The notes: generated by a model not told the origin, from the sequence alone. A stretch of DNA of 64,000 nt from Beijerinckiaceae bacterium (GCA_021324915.1 JAJPIC010000011.1:238869-302868); one strand, 5' to 3'; positions 52,741 to 62,702 are shown, numbered from the stretch's first letter. Numbers and translations are program-made.

Positions 52741-53765
52741 CGCAGACCTGCCCGCGGCGCGACCCGCATCGCAAGATGGAATCTATTTGCGCTTCCGTCT
52801 TCGAGGCGCGTGGTGGCCGCCGCAAAGTTTACATCGACAAAGCGCTTCGAGCCCTCGAGCGCCGGTACGAGATCGGAGGTCTGGGTCGAAACGCCGGATA
52901 TATGAAGCTCGTCGCCGACAAGCTGGAAGGACAGGAGATAGGCGTCATCCGGCAACGCCGCGCTCATCGCCTCGAGTGTCTCGACCGCGCGAGGCCTGGC
53001 CTTGCGCATGGCCGCGAGGCTCTCGCCGGTGAAGCCGGCGGATTTCTCGGTATGCGCCGTCGCCAGCGCCTCCCTTTGATCCTCGATTTGCGCGTCGATA
53101 TCGGCGGTGTTGGATTGAAGCGAGGTGATCTGCCAGGAGAGCAGGACCAGTCTCGCCGCGATCAGAAAGAAGGAACAGAGGACGAAGGTCTGCACCATGC
53201 GCCTTATGCGCATTTGGCGAGATTTCTGCTCGGTGACCGGTACGATGATCGGATCGGGAGAGTCGGGCCGATAGAGAAGCAGACGCAGCCGAACGGGATT
53301 GAGTTCGCTGAGGCTCCCCACGACTTCGGCAATCAGGCGCCGCGCGACGACGTGAATGGAGACTGCGAGCTTGGGCGGCTTTCCCGGCAGGCGCGTTGTG
53401 GCGACGCCGAAATAAGTATCGGCGGCCTTCCAAGGCGTGACCCGTTCGATCTGATGGCGCGCGAAAGCCTCGACGAAGGGGGCGCTTTCCGCCGAGATCT
53501 GATTGAGATCGCGGCGAAGCACGAGCGATTCGGGCACGACGATGTCGATCGGAACGCCCTTGAGTTTCTGGCGCGCATCGGCCGGCTCGATCTGCGGAGG
53601 ACGCACCTGCGCGAGTTCCTTGCCCGAGGCGTCGCGCAGAGACGCCGGCTTCGTATCGAGCAGGAGCCGGATCGTGCGGCGCGTGCGCATATGATCCGCG
53701 CAGGCGATGACAGCCTCGGTCAGCCCGTCGAGGAACCAGCTCCAAATGGCCTTGATCTTCTCCAC
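52737..53765 (-). CDS. gspL: Type II secretion protein GspL (PilM/PilN-like)
   Basis: Encodes 342 residues. The cytoplasmic part (about 1-180) has VPESLVLRRDLNQISAESAPFVEAFARHQIERVTPW, typical of a degenerate actin-like GspL domain. A membrane helix follows (about 190-215, MVQTFVLCSFFLIAARLVLL), then a PilN-type periplasmic ferredoxin-like domain. It recruits GspE to the membrane. Coupled to gspM. Confidence 0.85.
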   Translation of the reverse strand: MEKIKAIWSWFLDGLTEAVIACADHMRTRRTIRLLLDTKPASLRDASGKELAQVRPPQIEPADARQKLKGVPIDIVVPESLVLRRDLNQISAESAPFVEAFARHQIERVTPWKAADTYFGVATTRLPGKPPKLAVSIHVVARRLIAEVVGSLSELNPVRLRLLLYRPDSPDPIIVPVTEQKSRQMRIRRMVQTFVLCSFFLIAARLVLLSWQITSLQSNTADIDAQIEDQREALATAHTEKSAGFTGESLAAMRKARPRAVETLEAMSAALPDDAYLLSFQLVGDELHISGVSTQTSDLVPALEGSKRFVDVNFAAATTRLEDGSANRFHLAMRVAPRAGLR

Positions 53766-53783
53766 CTCAGTCCCGATCCTCGG

Positions 53784-54671
53784 TTAGAGAGCCTCCCAGG
53801 CGATGACCTTCACATCGTCACCTTGCTTCTGCGGCGGAACGACGACCATCTGATAACGGCGCTCGGCACGATTTGAGAGATCGACACGCACTGTAGCACG
53901 AAACGCCTTCGCCGGGGTGAAATCGACATAGCCGCGCGCCCCGAGCGGAATGAGCAGCAGGGCGTCGGTCTCGGTCGCAAAGCCATGCGCGCGTTCCCGC
54001 ATGAAATCATCGGCGCGCGACTTGTCTCCGTCGAACACGGCGGCCATGACGACACCGCCGGCTAAAGTCGGATCGATCTTGCCCGAAGGATTGGCTACCG
54101 TAAGATAAGGTGCGACTTTGGCGAGATCTTCGCCGTTCATGCCCCAGACGTCGGCGATTTGCGCCTCGTTATCGATCCGCGCCTGCGACGCGTTCGGCTG
54201 GACGGGCGGTGTGCTCCCTGGAGCCGAAGCCGGTTGATCGCTCGCTGCGGCCTGATCGCGAAGCGTTTTGATCCTCTGCCCGACCGCATCGGCCACCCCC
54301 GAATCGATGCCGGCCGCCTTGAACAGAGCAATAAGCAATTCCGGCTGCGCCGCATTCACATCGACCCGTGCCGTCTCCGAAACATAATTGACATAAACGT
54401 CGGCATCCTTGAGATGCGCCACGAAAGAGCCGCCGCGCTTGGCATTGGGATCGCGCGACAGGACCGCCTGCGCGACAAGATCGGCCGCGGTGCGTCCGAG
54501 CTCATCGGCACGCGCGACATTCGAATAGGCGGCCGCCGAGAAGAGATAGCTCGAGGACATCCGGAGGACGCCGGCGAGCAGGCTCGCCAGCAGCGCGGCA
54601 AAGACCAGAACCGCGACGAGAATGAAACCGCGCTCGCGTGGTCTCTCGCTTATCCGGGGATCGCAGGCCAT
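53784..54671 (-). CDS. gspK: Type II secretion minor pseudopilin GspK
   Basis: Encodes 295 residues from ATG at 54671, within the end of gspO. The leader ends G before FILVAVLVFAALLASLLAGV; as usual for GspK the position-5 Glu is absent (FILVA). ARVDVNAAQPELLIALF and the helix-hairpin-helix-like KTLRDQAAA fit the GspK alpha domain. It caps the pseudopilus tip. Confidence 0.9.
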   Translation of the reverse strand: MACDPRISERPRERGFILVAVLVFAALLASLLAGVLRMSSSYLFSAAAYSNVARADELGRTAADLVAQAVLSRDPNAKRGGSFVAHLKDADVYVNYVSETARVDVNAAQPELLIALFKAAGIDSGVADAVGQRIKTLRDQAAASDQPASAPGSTPPVQPNASQARIDNEAQIADVWGMNGEDLAKVAPYLTVANPSGKIDPTLAGGVVMAAVFDGDKSRADDFMRERAHGFATETDALLLIPLGARGYVDFTPAKAFRATVRVDLSNRAERRYQMVVVPPQKQGDDVKVIAWEAL

Positions 54672-55276
54672 GGCCAAAATCTCTCGGCGATGGGCGCGCT
54701 CACGAGAATGATCCACGCGGCGGGGGCGAGAAAAGCGCCGAAGGGAATGGCGCTCCCCAAAACCTCCGTGCGCCGAATGAGCCGATATGCTGCAACGAGC
54801 GCAAGCGCCGCGAAAGTTGCGAGCTCGAAGGCGAGGAGAAGCTCGTAAGGACCGAGCCAGAACGCGATGGCGCCGGCGAGCTTCACGTCGCCAAAGCCCA
54901 ATCCCTCGTGTCCGCTGATCCGCTCGTATGCCCAGCCGATCGTCCAGAGAAGGCCGGACGTCGCGGCGGCCCGAAGCACGGCTTCGCCGATGAGGCCGAA
55001 AGCCGCGCCGGTGAAACCGTGCATCGTCAGGAGACGCAGCAGCGCCAGGAGGACGATGGCGCCGCTCGTCCAATCGGGAATGAGCTGATCGGCGATGTCG
55101 GATCGAACGATGACGAGTGTGACGAACCACCAGGCCGCGACCAGGAGCGCGACCCGCGGCTCGAAGGCGCAAAAGGCAACAAATCCGCCCGCCGCCAGAA
55201 CGAGCCCGTCTTCCAGCTGCCGGCGCCGCAGTGCCGGGCTAAGCGAAGCGCTCCGCGACAGCTCGTTGGCAGGCAT
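54650..55276 (-). CDS. gspO: Prepilin peptidase GspO (A24 domain only)
   Basis: Encodes 208 residues with about six membrane helices. Catalytic aspartates lie in RSDIADQLIPDW and GLGFGDVKLAGA (the GxGD motif). The canonical enzyme has an added N-terminal domain with cysteine pairs that N-methylates the new Phe; that domain is missing here, as in CpaA-type peptidases. It processes GspG, H, I, J and K encoded downstream. Confidence 0.9.
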   Translation of the reverse strand: MPANELSRSASLSPALRRRQLEDGLVLAAGGFVAFCAFEPRVALLVAAWWFVTLVIVRSDIADQLIPDWTSGAIVLLALLRLLTMHGFTGAAFGLIGEAVLRAAATSGLLWTIGWAYERISGHEGLGFGDVKLAGAIAFWLGPYELLLAFELATFAALALVAAYRLIRRTEVLGSAIPFGAFLAPAAWIILVSAPIAERFWPWPAIPG

Positions 55277-55279
55277 GGC

Positions 55280-57622
55280 TCACCGCTTCCGGTACGGTTC
55301 GACGAGTTCTGGCTGCATGGATTGCAGCCGGTTACGGAATTCTTCGGAGACCTGCTCCGAATCATAGGCATTATTGATGATGCGCGGGCGAATGAAGATG
55401 ATGAGCTCGTCGCGCTGGATATTGGTGTCGTGATTGGTCAGGAACTGATTGAAGAATTGGAGATCGGTGAGCCCCGGAAGCCCGGCGCGGGTCGTGTTGC
55501 GCTGGTCCTGAATAAGTCCGGCGAGCAACACGGTCTGTCCGCTCGGGACCGAGACGCTGCTGCGGACGCGGCGCTGCGAAATCGTCGGCGTCAAGTTCGG
55601 ATTGCTCGCCGTTCCCGGATTCGTCACCGAGCTGATCTCTTGCTCGATCTGCAGTGAAACGACGCCGTCGGCGTTGACGCTCGGCAGAACGTTCAAGATG
55701 ATCCCGGTGTTCACGTAATTGACGCTGTTGACGACGGGGGCACCTGCGGTCAGCGTCGAGACGGCCTGCTGAGCGAGGACCGGAACCTGATCGCCGACTT
55801 CGAGCGTCGCCGGCTGGCGGTCGGCGACGACGAGAGACGGCGAGGAAAGAACCTTGACGTTGGTGATGTTCGAGAGCGCGTTGATGATGACGCGCGGATC
55901 GGCGACCGCACCGGCGAGAAGATTGACGCCCGGATTGACCATCGTGAGCGGCGTCGCTTGCGCCTGCGCACCATTGAGGAAAGACAGGGCCGTGCTGCCG
56001 CTGTTCAGATAGACCTGCACGCCGTATTGGAGATCTTTGTTGAGCGTCACTTCGGCGATCGTCACATCGATATCGACCTGCGTGGGTGCACGGTCGAGAT
56101 CGCGAATGGCCCGCGTCATCGCGGCATAGGTCTGGCGGTCCGCATAGATGAAGAGCGTATTGCTCGCGACGTCCGCCGTCACGTGGACCTTGGTGCCGCC
56201 GGGCCCGGCCTGAGCGCCGCCGCCGCCGCTCGTATCCCCCGTATCCTTGTTTTCCGAGTCGAACGAAGTCTTCAACGTGCCGAAGGGGCTCGAGGAATTA
56301 TCGCTGGAGGACGACGAGGTGCTCTGCGGCGCCGTTCCGGGTGTCCCGAGACCCGACGAGGTGCCGAGACCCGAAGTCATGCCGGTTCCGGAGGTGGAGC
56401 CGGATGAGAAAGGCGACGATGCGGCCGAGGTCGGTCCGTTGCTCTGTCCGCCGGGCGCGAGCTGATCTTTGTCGCTCTGCCCTTTCACTTCGCCCGTCCC
56501 TCCGCCGAACATGCTGTTCAGCACGGCGGCGACGGTCTTGGCCTGGGCATATTGCAGATGATAGGGCTGGATGCTGAATGCAGAATAATCCTGCTGGTCG
56601 AGCCGGCGCGTCCATAGGACGACCTTGTCGATGAGCTGCTTGGTCGGCGAGACGGCGAGAACGGCGTTCATCCGCGACAGCGGCTGCATTTGCACCATGT
56701 TTTCCGAGATGCCGCCCTTGCCGGTATCGAGAATGCCGTTGAGCTCCGCAATGACCTGTTCGGGCGTCGCATATTTGAGCGGCAGGATCGCCACCGATTT
56801 CGAGCGCAGCCAATCGACGTCGACCATGCTGACGGCGTCGAGCGCCGCCTGCCGTTCGGCGGCGGTGCCTTGAACGATGACGAGATTGGCGAGCGGATCG
56901 AGCTTCACCGAGCCGGCGCGGCTGCCGTATTCCTGCAGGAGATGCGAGATCGCATCGGCGGTGATGTATTTCGCCCCGATGACCGTGACGCCGTAACCTT
57001 CGCCGACGGCCTGATATTCGGCATGCCGCAGACCGCCGGGATCGGCGGTCGGGGCGATACGATAATCGCCGTCTTCCTTGATGACCGAGGCATTCGCCGA
57101 AAGCAGCGCCGCCTCGAGCAGAGGCACGAGCCGCGAGCGCGGGATCGGAACGGAAGAGGCAAGACTGATCTGGCCGCTCACCCGCGGATCGATGATGTAA
57201 TTCGCCTTGAGAATGTCGCCGAAGATCGTCTTGCAGACGGTCGCAATATCGGCATTCTCGAAATTGAGCTGATAGGAATCGTTGGGCCCTTCCTTGACCG
57301 GCGGTTCGCTCCCGTCGGGGGCATTGGTGGTGTTGGGCTCATCCGTTCCTACATAGACGACGCCGCGCGTGCCGGTACTTGCATCGGGCCCGTAATGGCC
57401 GGACGCCATTGTCGGCGGCGGAACCCTAAGGTCGTTCGGCCCGAGCCCAGGCGCGGTGACCGTGGCGCCTGAATTGTCCGAAAAAACCCCGTCGGTGCAT
57501 GCTGATAGGTTAATGGTGCAAAGTAGCGCAAGGGCGGCCAAGCCATATGCGCCGGAAGCCGTTTGCCATGCGCGTCGAACAAAGCCCGAAGGGGAGCTAG
57601 GACGCGTGGACGGCCCGGACAT
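55280..57622 (-). CDS. gspD: Type II secretion secretin GspD
   Basis: Encodes 780 residues from ATG at 57622 (AGTAGG upstream). A lipobox-like NLSAC ends the signal, suggesting a lipoprotein that self-targets without GspS pilotin. Then N0 (YQLNFENADIATVCKTIFGDILKANYI), N1-N3 domains and the secretin barrel (VADRQPATLEVGDQVPV, VSVPSGQTVLLAGLIQD). Between N2 and N3 lies a 110-residue Gly/Ser/Thr-rich insert. First gene of the operon; forms the 15-mer outer-membrane gate. Confidence 0.95.
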   Translation of the reverse strand: MSGPSTRPSSPSGFVRRAWQTASGAYGLAALALLCTINLSACTDGVFSDNSGATVTAPGLGPNDLRVPPPTMASGHYGPDASTGTRGVVYVGTDEPNTTNAPDGSEPPVKEGPNDSYQLNFENADIATVCKTIFGDILKANYIIDPRVSGQISLASSVPIPRSRLVPLLEAALLSANASVIKEDGDYRIAPTADPGGLRHAEYQAVGEGYGVTVIGAKYITADAISHLLQEYGSRAGSVKLDPLANLVIVQGTAAERQAALDAVSMVDVDWLRSKSVAILPLKYATPEQVIAELNGILDTGKGGISENMVQMQPLSRMNAVLAVSPTKQLIDKVVLWTRRLDQQDYSAFSIQPYHLQYAQAKTVAAVLNSMFGGGTGEVKGQSDKDQLAPGGQSNGPTSAASSPFSSGSTSGTGMTSGLGTSSGLGTPGTAPQSTSSSSSDNSSSPFGTLKTSFDSENKDTGDTSGGGGAQAGPGGTKVHVTADVASNTLFIYADRQTYAAMTRAIRDLDRAPTQVDIDVTIAEVTLNKDLQYGVQVYLNSGSTALSFLNGAQAQATPLTMVNPGVNLLAGAVADPRVIINALSNITNVKVLSSPSLVVADRQPATLEVGDQVPVLAQQAVSTLTAGAPVVNSVNYVNTGIILNVLPSVNADGVVSLQIEQEISSVTNPGTASNPNLTPTISQRRVRSSVSVPSGQTVLLAGLIQDQRNTTRAGLPGLTDLQFFNQFLTNHDTNIQRDELIIFIRPRIINNAYDSEQVSEEFRNRLQSMQPELVEPYRKR

Positions 57623-58118
57623 GGCGTACCTACTCTTCGGCAAGTTCTTGCCGGTGCAACTGATTTCGTCGTACCGAGGATCCCGCGAGCGATCTTCCAT
57701 GAAATTCCGATTCGTATAATGATTTGGATATTTTCGGCCTTACGCCGGGGAGTGTGTCATGCTCGCGACACACGCAAAGTTTTGCGGGCCGGGAGATGCC
57801 CAGACCGGGCTGAAGCGTAGTGCGGTCGGATCATTCTGCGCTCCGTGGGCGGGGAGCATCGGACCGAATCCGACGCTCCCCCAACTATAACAACGGAGTC
57901 CAGCTCCCGTTACCCGATCGGCGGATTTGCTAACACCATTTGCAAATCTGTTATTCGAAGAGTTTGACGTTTGCTTGTCAGCGACGACGCTCGCGCGAAT
58001 TCAGCTATGGCGCGTGTGCCTCTGCGATCCGGAATCATTCGCGACATTTCGGATGACGCTCGTGACGGCCGGGACTCCCGGCCATCCCTTTCAACGATCT
58101 TAAGTCACACGGCTCCGT
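57623..58118 (-). promoter_or_regulatory. 496-base control region between gspD and the esterase gene
   Basis: No gene is visible. It should hold the promoter of the type II operon. Two inverted repeats occur: GTGTGTC/GACACAC (57752-57773, 8-base spacer) and a 12-bp stem GGGAGCATCGGA with TCCGACGCTCCC (57852-57880, one G-T pair). The second may end the esterase transcript about 240 bases after its stop, or be an operator; it lacks a T-run. Confidence 0.4.
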
Positions 58119-59792
58119 TCATTGCGGCTTATAGACCAGGATTTGATCCCAGAAATCGCATTTGTGCTGAGCCGCAAACGTCTCATCCGGTATCGCTTTC
58201 AAACCAGCCGGCGTAACGTCGAAGCCGAAGATCACCGGGTTTTTCAGGGTATAGGGCGGCCAAGGCGCATTGCCTGTGCCGTTCGGATTTCCATACCACG
58301 CGAAGTTCGTCCATGCGGCGATCAACTGATCGGAGAGGACCTTCTGCTTGCCGGTGAGTACCGTGGGTATCCCTTGATCGCCGTGCCAGCCAGGAAAGAG
58401 ATAGACGAGCTCCGCCGTATGATATGCGAGTGGAACATATCCTGGCATGGGCGGAAAATAAGTCACGGCGCTCCGATCCCGGAATTCATATTCGTAGACA
58501 GGCACCTGTCCCGCAATGGTCCGGGTGAAATGTCGCGTCTTGCAGGCACCGACAGCGAACGCGCCATCTGTTCCTGCCGCGTCTCCCTGGTATTCCGGCG
58601 TCGGATAATTGCTCAGCGGATATTTCGCCAGAACCTTCGCGACTGTTCCCGGCGGATAGGCCGGCGGCTGGCCGGCAGGTCCAGCGTTTCCTGAAAAGGT
58701 GGAAGTTATGAAGCTCGTAAATTGAGCTTCGCTATAAGGCTCGCGCGGATTTTCGTTGTATTCAATGACGCCGATGTCCCAGTTGAATTCATCTTCATTG
58801 CTCCCGTTCATGACGGGGACATGGTTGAAGTCGCCCGTTTGAAAGGCCGTTTCTGCGACCGGCGGCAGAATTTTGCCATCTCCGACCAAAGGAGTAAGAT
58901 TGTTGATTCCAAGCGGGTGAGCTTGGATGGTCGAAGCGGGGAGCGCACGCAGGCATTTGGCAATAGCCGCATTCGAGCCGGAACCGCAGCCGACTGCTGT
59001 GGCGAATGCCTTACCGGCGGCCTCTGCGACTTGCAGCGGCACGAGCACGACCGGGGCACCGCTTTCCTGAATACCCCTCTCAAAGAGGCCGCTCGAAAGC
59101 GGAGACAAGAGATGCGCATTGACGTCATGCGAGCCTCCGGATTCGCCGAAAATCGTCACGTTGTTCGGGTCACCGCCGAATCGCGCGATATTTTGCCTGA
59201 CCCACCTCAGGCCGAACTGCTGATCAAGCAGGCCGTAGTTGCTGAACAGCCCTCCGACGGCGAGCGCCGGATGCGTCAGGAATCCGAACGTGTTGAGGCG
59301 GTAATTGATCGTGACCACCACGGTGTGACCCTGAGAAGCAAGTACACTTCCATCGTACCCATTGCTCTCGCCTTCCTGATCTCCTCCGCCGTAGATGAAG
59401 AACATGACCGGCAGTTTGTCGCCCGACTTCGGATGGAGATCGGCGCTGAAGATATTGAGGTAGAGACAATCTTCATTGGTATTTGTCGGGCCCGAAAAGG
59501 GCTCGCCTGCGTGCTGCGCACAGATTGGCCCGTAATTCGTCGTTTGCAGAACGCTTGTCCATCTCGCGTGGTCTACGGGCGGGGCCCACCTGAGATTTCC
59601 GATGGGTGGCGCGGCATAGGGAATGCCGAGAAATTCGGCGACCCCGTTGACCACCATTCCCTGGATGGGACCCCTGCTTGTCGTAACGACCGGCGGCGAA
59701 CTCGCGGCCGCGGGGATTGCCAGCGCTGCGGCAGCGAGCGCAAGACCAAAGCCAGCGCCAACGCCGAAGGGCGAACGCAAAACTCTTTTCAT
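58119..59792 (-). CDS. Secreted type-B carboxylesterase/lipase (first)
   Basis: Encodes 557 residues from ATG at 59792 with GGGAGGAG upstream. A signal peptide covers about 1-31. The alpha/beta fold carries the nucleophile FGESGGS (Ser218), Glu in GSNEDEF and His in AYHTAELVYLF. At the oxyanion hole (about residue 134) the usual HGGG is YGGG (FIYGGGDQEGES). EDCLYLNIF is the type-B motif. Hydrolyses carboxylic esters outside the cell or in the periplasm. A paralogue lies at 61 kb and a third at the right edge. Confidence 0.93.
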   Translation of the reverse strand: MKRVLRSPFGVGAGFGLALAAAALAIPAAASSPPVVTTSRGPIQGMVVNGVAEFLGIPYAAPPIGNLRWAPPVDHARWTSVLQTTNYGPICAQHAGEPFSGPTNTNEDCLYLNIFSADLHPKSGDKLPVMFFIYGGGDQEGESNGYDGSVLASQGHTVVVTINYRLNTFGFLTHPALAVGGLFSNYGLLDQQFGLRWVRQNIARFGGDPNNVTIFGESGGSHDVNAHLLSPLSSGLFERGIQESGAPVVLVPLQVAEAAGKAFATAVGCGSGSNAAIAKCLRALPASTIQAHPLGINNLTPLVGDGKILPPVAETAFQTGDFNHVPVMNGSNEDEFNWDIGVIEYNENPREPYSEAQFTSFITSTFSGNAGPAGQPPAYPPGTVAKVLAKYPLSNYPTPEYQGDAAGTDGAFAVGACKTRHFTRTIAGQVPVYEYEFRDRSAVTYFPPMPGYVPLAYHTAELVYLFPGWHGDQGIPTVLTGKQKVLSDQLIAAWTNFAWYGNPNGTGNAPWPPYTLKNPVIFGFDVTPAGLKAIPDETFAAQHKCDFWDQILVYKPQ

Positions 59793-59984
59793 CAGACTCC
59801 TCCCTCGAGATCGCTTCATTGTGTCGAGCCGCGATCTCGAGCGAGCTTAAGGTCTGAAGCTCACGTTAGATATAAGAATCCCTTTGCTTTAGCAGATTCA
59901 ATATCGAAATCTCTTCGCGCCAAAATTTGTTTCGCCTTGGGACTCGTCTCATGGCAAGCCGCGATCTCCCCGATCATGCAGGCG

Positions 59985-60833
59985 CTAATTCTGCATTCGA
60001 AATTGCATCGGGGTCAGCCCTGTGACGCTTTTGAATGTCTGGGTGAAGTGGCTTTGGCTGCTGAATCCGAGCAAGAACGCGATTTCGATGATCGTCTTCG
60101 ATTTGTCGCGTAGCATCGCCTTCGCCCTCTCGATGCGCCGGAAGACGACGAAACGATGCGGTGGCATTCCGGTCGATTTTCTGAAGGCGACAGCAAATTG
60201 CGAGGTGGAGAGTCCCGCGCAGCTCGACAGGTCGGACAGCAAAATCCGCTTCTCGAGATTTGCATCGATGTAGGATGTGGCCGCTTTCAGGCGTCCCGCC
60301 GACAGAGCATTGATCGTGCTCTTAGCCACCGGCCCCAGTTCGGAGAGCTTGAACGCCAAAAGCGATGCCACACCGTCCGTCAAGAGCGGATCGATTGTCT
60401 CACTGCGCTTCAGGTGGGCGGCAACCTCGTGGATCAACGACCAGACGGAAGTCTGTATGGATCCCATCATCCAGGGAGAATGCAGATCGAGGATCGGAGC
60501 GTGCTCCGCCGACCAGAACGGATCGATCGACATTCTGATCTGTTCATATTCTCCCCACACTTCTCCTCGTAAAGAAATGCCGGAGTGGAAAAAATCGACG
60601 CTCCCCGCGTTGCGATCGGCGCGCGGCGCCGGTTTGCCGTCAATCGATCGACAGCGCGTAATCGCCTCCCCACTCAGCATGAAGAAGCTTTCATGCTGAT
60701 CGCGAAACAATTCATATGGCGTGAATTCGTCAGTCTTGAACACTCCCCATACAAGTTCGCCGCCGGCCCAGACCACACGGCGCATCTTCTGCCCAAATCC
60801 CGTTGGTTTTCCTTCCGGCTGCCCCGCGTACAT
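59985..60833 (-). CDS. AraC-family regulator
   Basis: Encodes 282 residues: an N-terminal sensing domain with a beta-rich part, then two HTH motifs (LLSDLSSCAGLSTSQFAVAFRKSTGMPPHRF and IIEIAFLLGFSSQSHFTQTFKSVTGLTPMQFR). It lies between two esterase genes on the same strand, so it likely controls one or both. The ligand is unknown. Confidence 0.9.
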   Translation of the reverse strand: MYAGQPEGKPTGFGQKMRRVVWAGGELVWGVFKTDEFTPYELFRDQHESFFMLSGEAITRCRSIDGKPAPRADRNAGSVDFFHSGISLRGEVWGEYEQIRMSIDPFWSAEHAPILDLHSPWMMGSIQTSVWSLIHEVAAHLKRSETIDPLLTDGVASLLAFKLSELGPVAKSTINALSAGRLKAATSYIDANLEKRILLSDLSSCAGLSTSQFAVAFRKSTGMPPHRFVVFRRIERAKAMLRDKSKTIIEIAFLLGFSSQSHFTQTFKSVTGLTPMQFRMQN

Positions 60834-60963
60834 TGGTCCCGTACCTTCGCCTTATGCGCCCTCCGGCGCTCGGGATCTTAGATCGCAATCGGGCAGGCTA
60901 ATTCACCGGATTGGGGAACTATATCAAAATCTTATTTTTATATAACGATCACCGCAATTCAGA

Positions 60964-60987
60964 CGGGTGACGGCGGACCGTCACCCG
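60964..60987 (-). terminator. 10-bp hairpin after second esterase gene
   Basis: CGGGTGACGG (60964-60973) and CCGTCACCCG (60978-60987) around CGGA, 20 bases beyond the esterase stop at 61008. A weak T/A-rich stretch follows on the minus strand. Confidence 0.65.
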
Positions 60988-61007
60988 CCCGTTTGCGTCC
61001 GGGCTGC

Positions 61008-62702
61008 CTAGTATTGATAGCCCAGGACCTTATCCCAGAAGCTGCAATCATGCTCGTTGTAGAACTGGGAATCGGTCAGCGTCGATAGCCCGCCGAGCTG
61101 TTCGGCAAGGAAGAGCCCGTTGGTCTTCTTATATTGCGGCCACGGGCTGTTCCCGTTCCCGTTCGGATTGCCCGTATAGGCGAAATTCGTCCAGGCGCCG
61201 ACGAGCTGATCCGAGAGGTTCTGCTGTTTCACGTTGAGCGGATGCGCAATTCCTTGCGGCCCGCCGTGATAGAGCGGCCAATAATATTGGATGTCGCTCG
61301 TATGATAGGCGAGCGGCACGAAGCCCGGCATTTTCGGGAAGTAGAAGGGCGCGGTCTCATCGCGGAATTCATAGGTGTAGAGCGGGATCTGCTTCGCCAG
61401 GATTTGCGCGATGAAATGCGTCTGGCAGGAATAATTAGCCGCCGTTTCCTGCGCCGCCCATTGCAATTGCGGGCTCGGATAAGCGGCCAGCGGATATTGC
61501 GCCAGAACCTTCGCCGCGGTGCCCGCCGGATAGGCCGGAGGCGCATAGGTGCTGTTGAGATAGGCCTCGAATTGCGCTTCCGTGAGCGGCGTGCGCGGAT
61601 TTTCGAAATATTCGACCTGAGCGAGCGCGAAATTGCCCTCGTCCTCCACATTCCCCATGATGATCGGAACGTGGTTGAATTCGCCGCTCTCATAGGCCTG
61701 GACCGCATTGGTCGGCAGAATTTGCCCGTCGCCGATGATTCCGGCGAGATAGGGACTTCCGGCGCTCTGCGTTCCGGCAAGCGATTCGACTTGCGCAGCC
61801 GTCAGGTTGCGCAGGCATTTGGCCGTCGCCGCATCGGTTCCGGAGCCGCAGCCTGCTGCAACGGCAAAAGCTATGCCCTTTTGCTCGGCAGTGGCGACCG
61901 GCGATAGCGAGGGCAGCGCGCCGCTCTCGTAGATCGCGTGTTCGAAGAGGCCCTTGGCAAGCGGCGAGAGGACTTGCGAGCCGGTATTGCGCGCGCCCGC
62001 CGACTGTCCGAGAATCGTGACGTTGTTCTTGTCGCCGCCGAAATTGCCGATATTGTCCTGCACCCATTTCAGAGCGAATTGATAATCGAGGAGGCCGTAA
62101 TTGCCGAAGAGATGGCCTTCGTTGTCGATCGCGGGATGGGCGAAGAAGCCGAAGAGATTGAGACGATAGTTGAAGGTCACGACGACCGTGTGGCCCTGCA
62201 CCGCGAGCTTGCTCCCGTCGTAATCATTGCTCTCGCCATCGACATCGCCCCCGCCATAGTCCCAGACCATCACGGGCAGCTTTTGCTTGTTGCCGGCATT
62301 GAGATTGGGCGTGAAAATATTCAGATAGAGGCAATCTTCGTTCGTGTTCGCCGGCCCGGCGAACACGCCGAGCGTTTCGACTTCGGCGCAATTCGGACCA
62401 TAGACGGTCGCCTGAATGATATTGTTCCAGGGCGTGTGTTTGACCGGCGGCCTCCAGCGCAGATTGCCGACCGGCGGCGCCGCATAGGGAATGCCAAGAA
62501 ATTCCACGGCGCCGTTCTTGATGAAGCCTTTGACCGAGCCTCGGTCGGTCTTCACGACGAGATTGGCGTTGCTGTTGTTCGCGGCCTCGGCATGGATCGG
62601 CACGCAGAGCGCACCGGCCGAAAGCGCGAGCGCAAAGGCTGCGCAAGCCGTGATTGCGAATTTTGGGAATTTTCGGCGCGAACGCGCTGGACTCTGGCTC
62701 AT
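61008..62702 (-). CDS. Secreted type-B carboxylesterase/lipase (second)
   Basis: Encodes 564 residues from ATG at 62702 (GGGAGG upstream). A basic, Arg-rich start then a signal peptide to about residue 40. Nucleophile LGQSAGA (Ser234), Glu in GNVEDEG, His in AYHTSDIQYYW; oxyanion region WDYGGGDVDGES again has Tyr for His. EDCLYLNIF is present. It resembles the first esterase across its length, clearly a paralogue. Substrate unknown. Confidence 0.93.
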   Translation of the reverse strand: MSQSPARSRRKFPKFAITACAAFALALSAGALCVPIHAEAANNSNANLVVKTDRGSVKGFIKNGAVEFLGIPYAAPPVGNLRWRPPVKHTPWNNIIQATVYGPNCAEVETLGVFAGPANTNEDCLYLNIFTPNLNAGNKQKLPVMVWDYGGGDVDGESNDYDGSKLAVQGHTVVVTFNYRLNLFGFFAHPAIDNEGHLFGNYGLLDYQFALKWVQDNIGNFGGDKNNVTILGQSAGARNTGSQVLSPLAKGLFEHAIYESGALPSLSPVATAEQKGIAFAVAAGCGSGTDAATAKCLRNLTAAQVESLAGTQSAGSPYLAGIIGDGQILPTNAVQAYESGEFNHVPIIMGNVEDEGNFALAQVEYFENPRTPLTEAQFEAYLNSTYAPPAYPAGTAAKVLAQYPLAAYPSPQLQWAAQETAANYSCQTHFIAQILAKQIPLYTYEFRDETAPFYFPKMPGFVPLAYHTSDIQYYWPLYHGGPQGIAHPLNVKQQNLSDQLVGAWTNFAYTGNPNGNGNSPWPQYKKTNGLFLAEQLGGLSTLTDSQFYNEHDCSFWDKVLGYQY

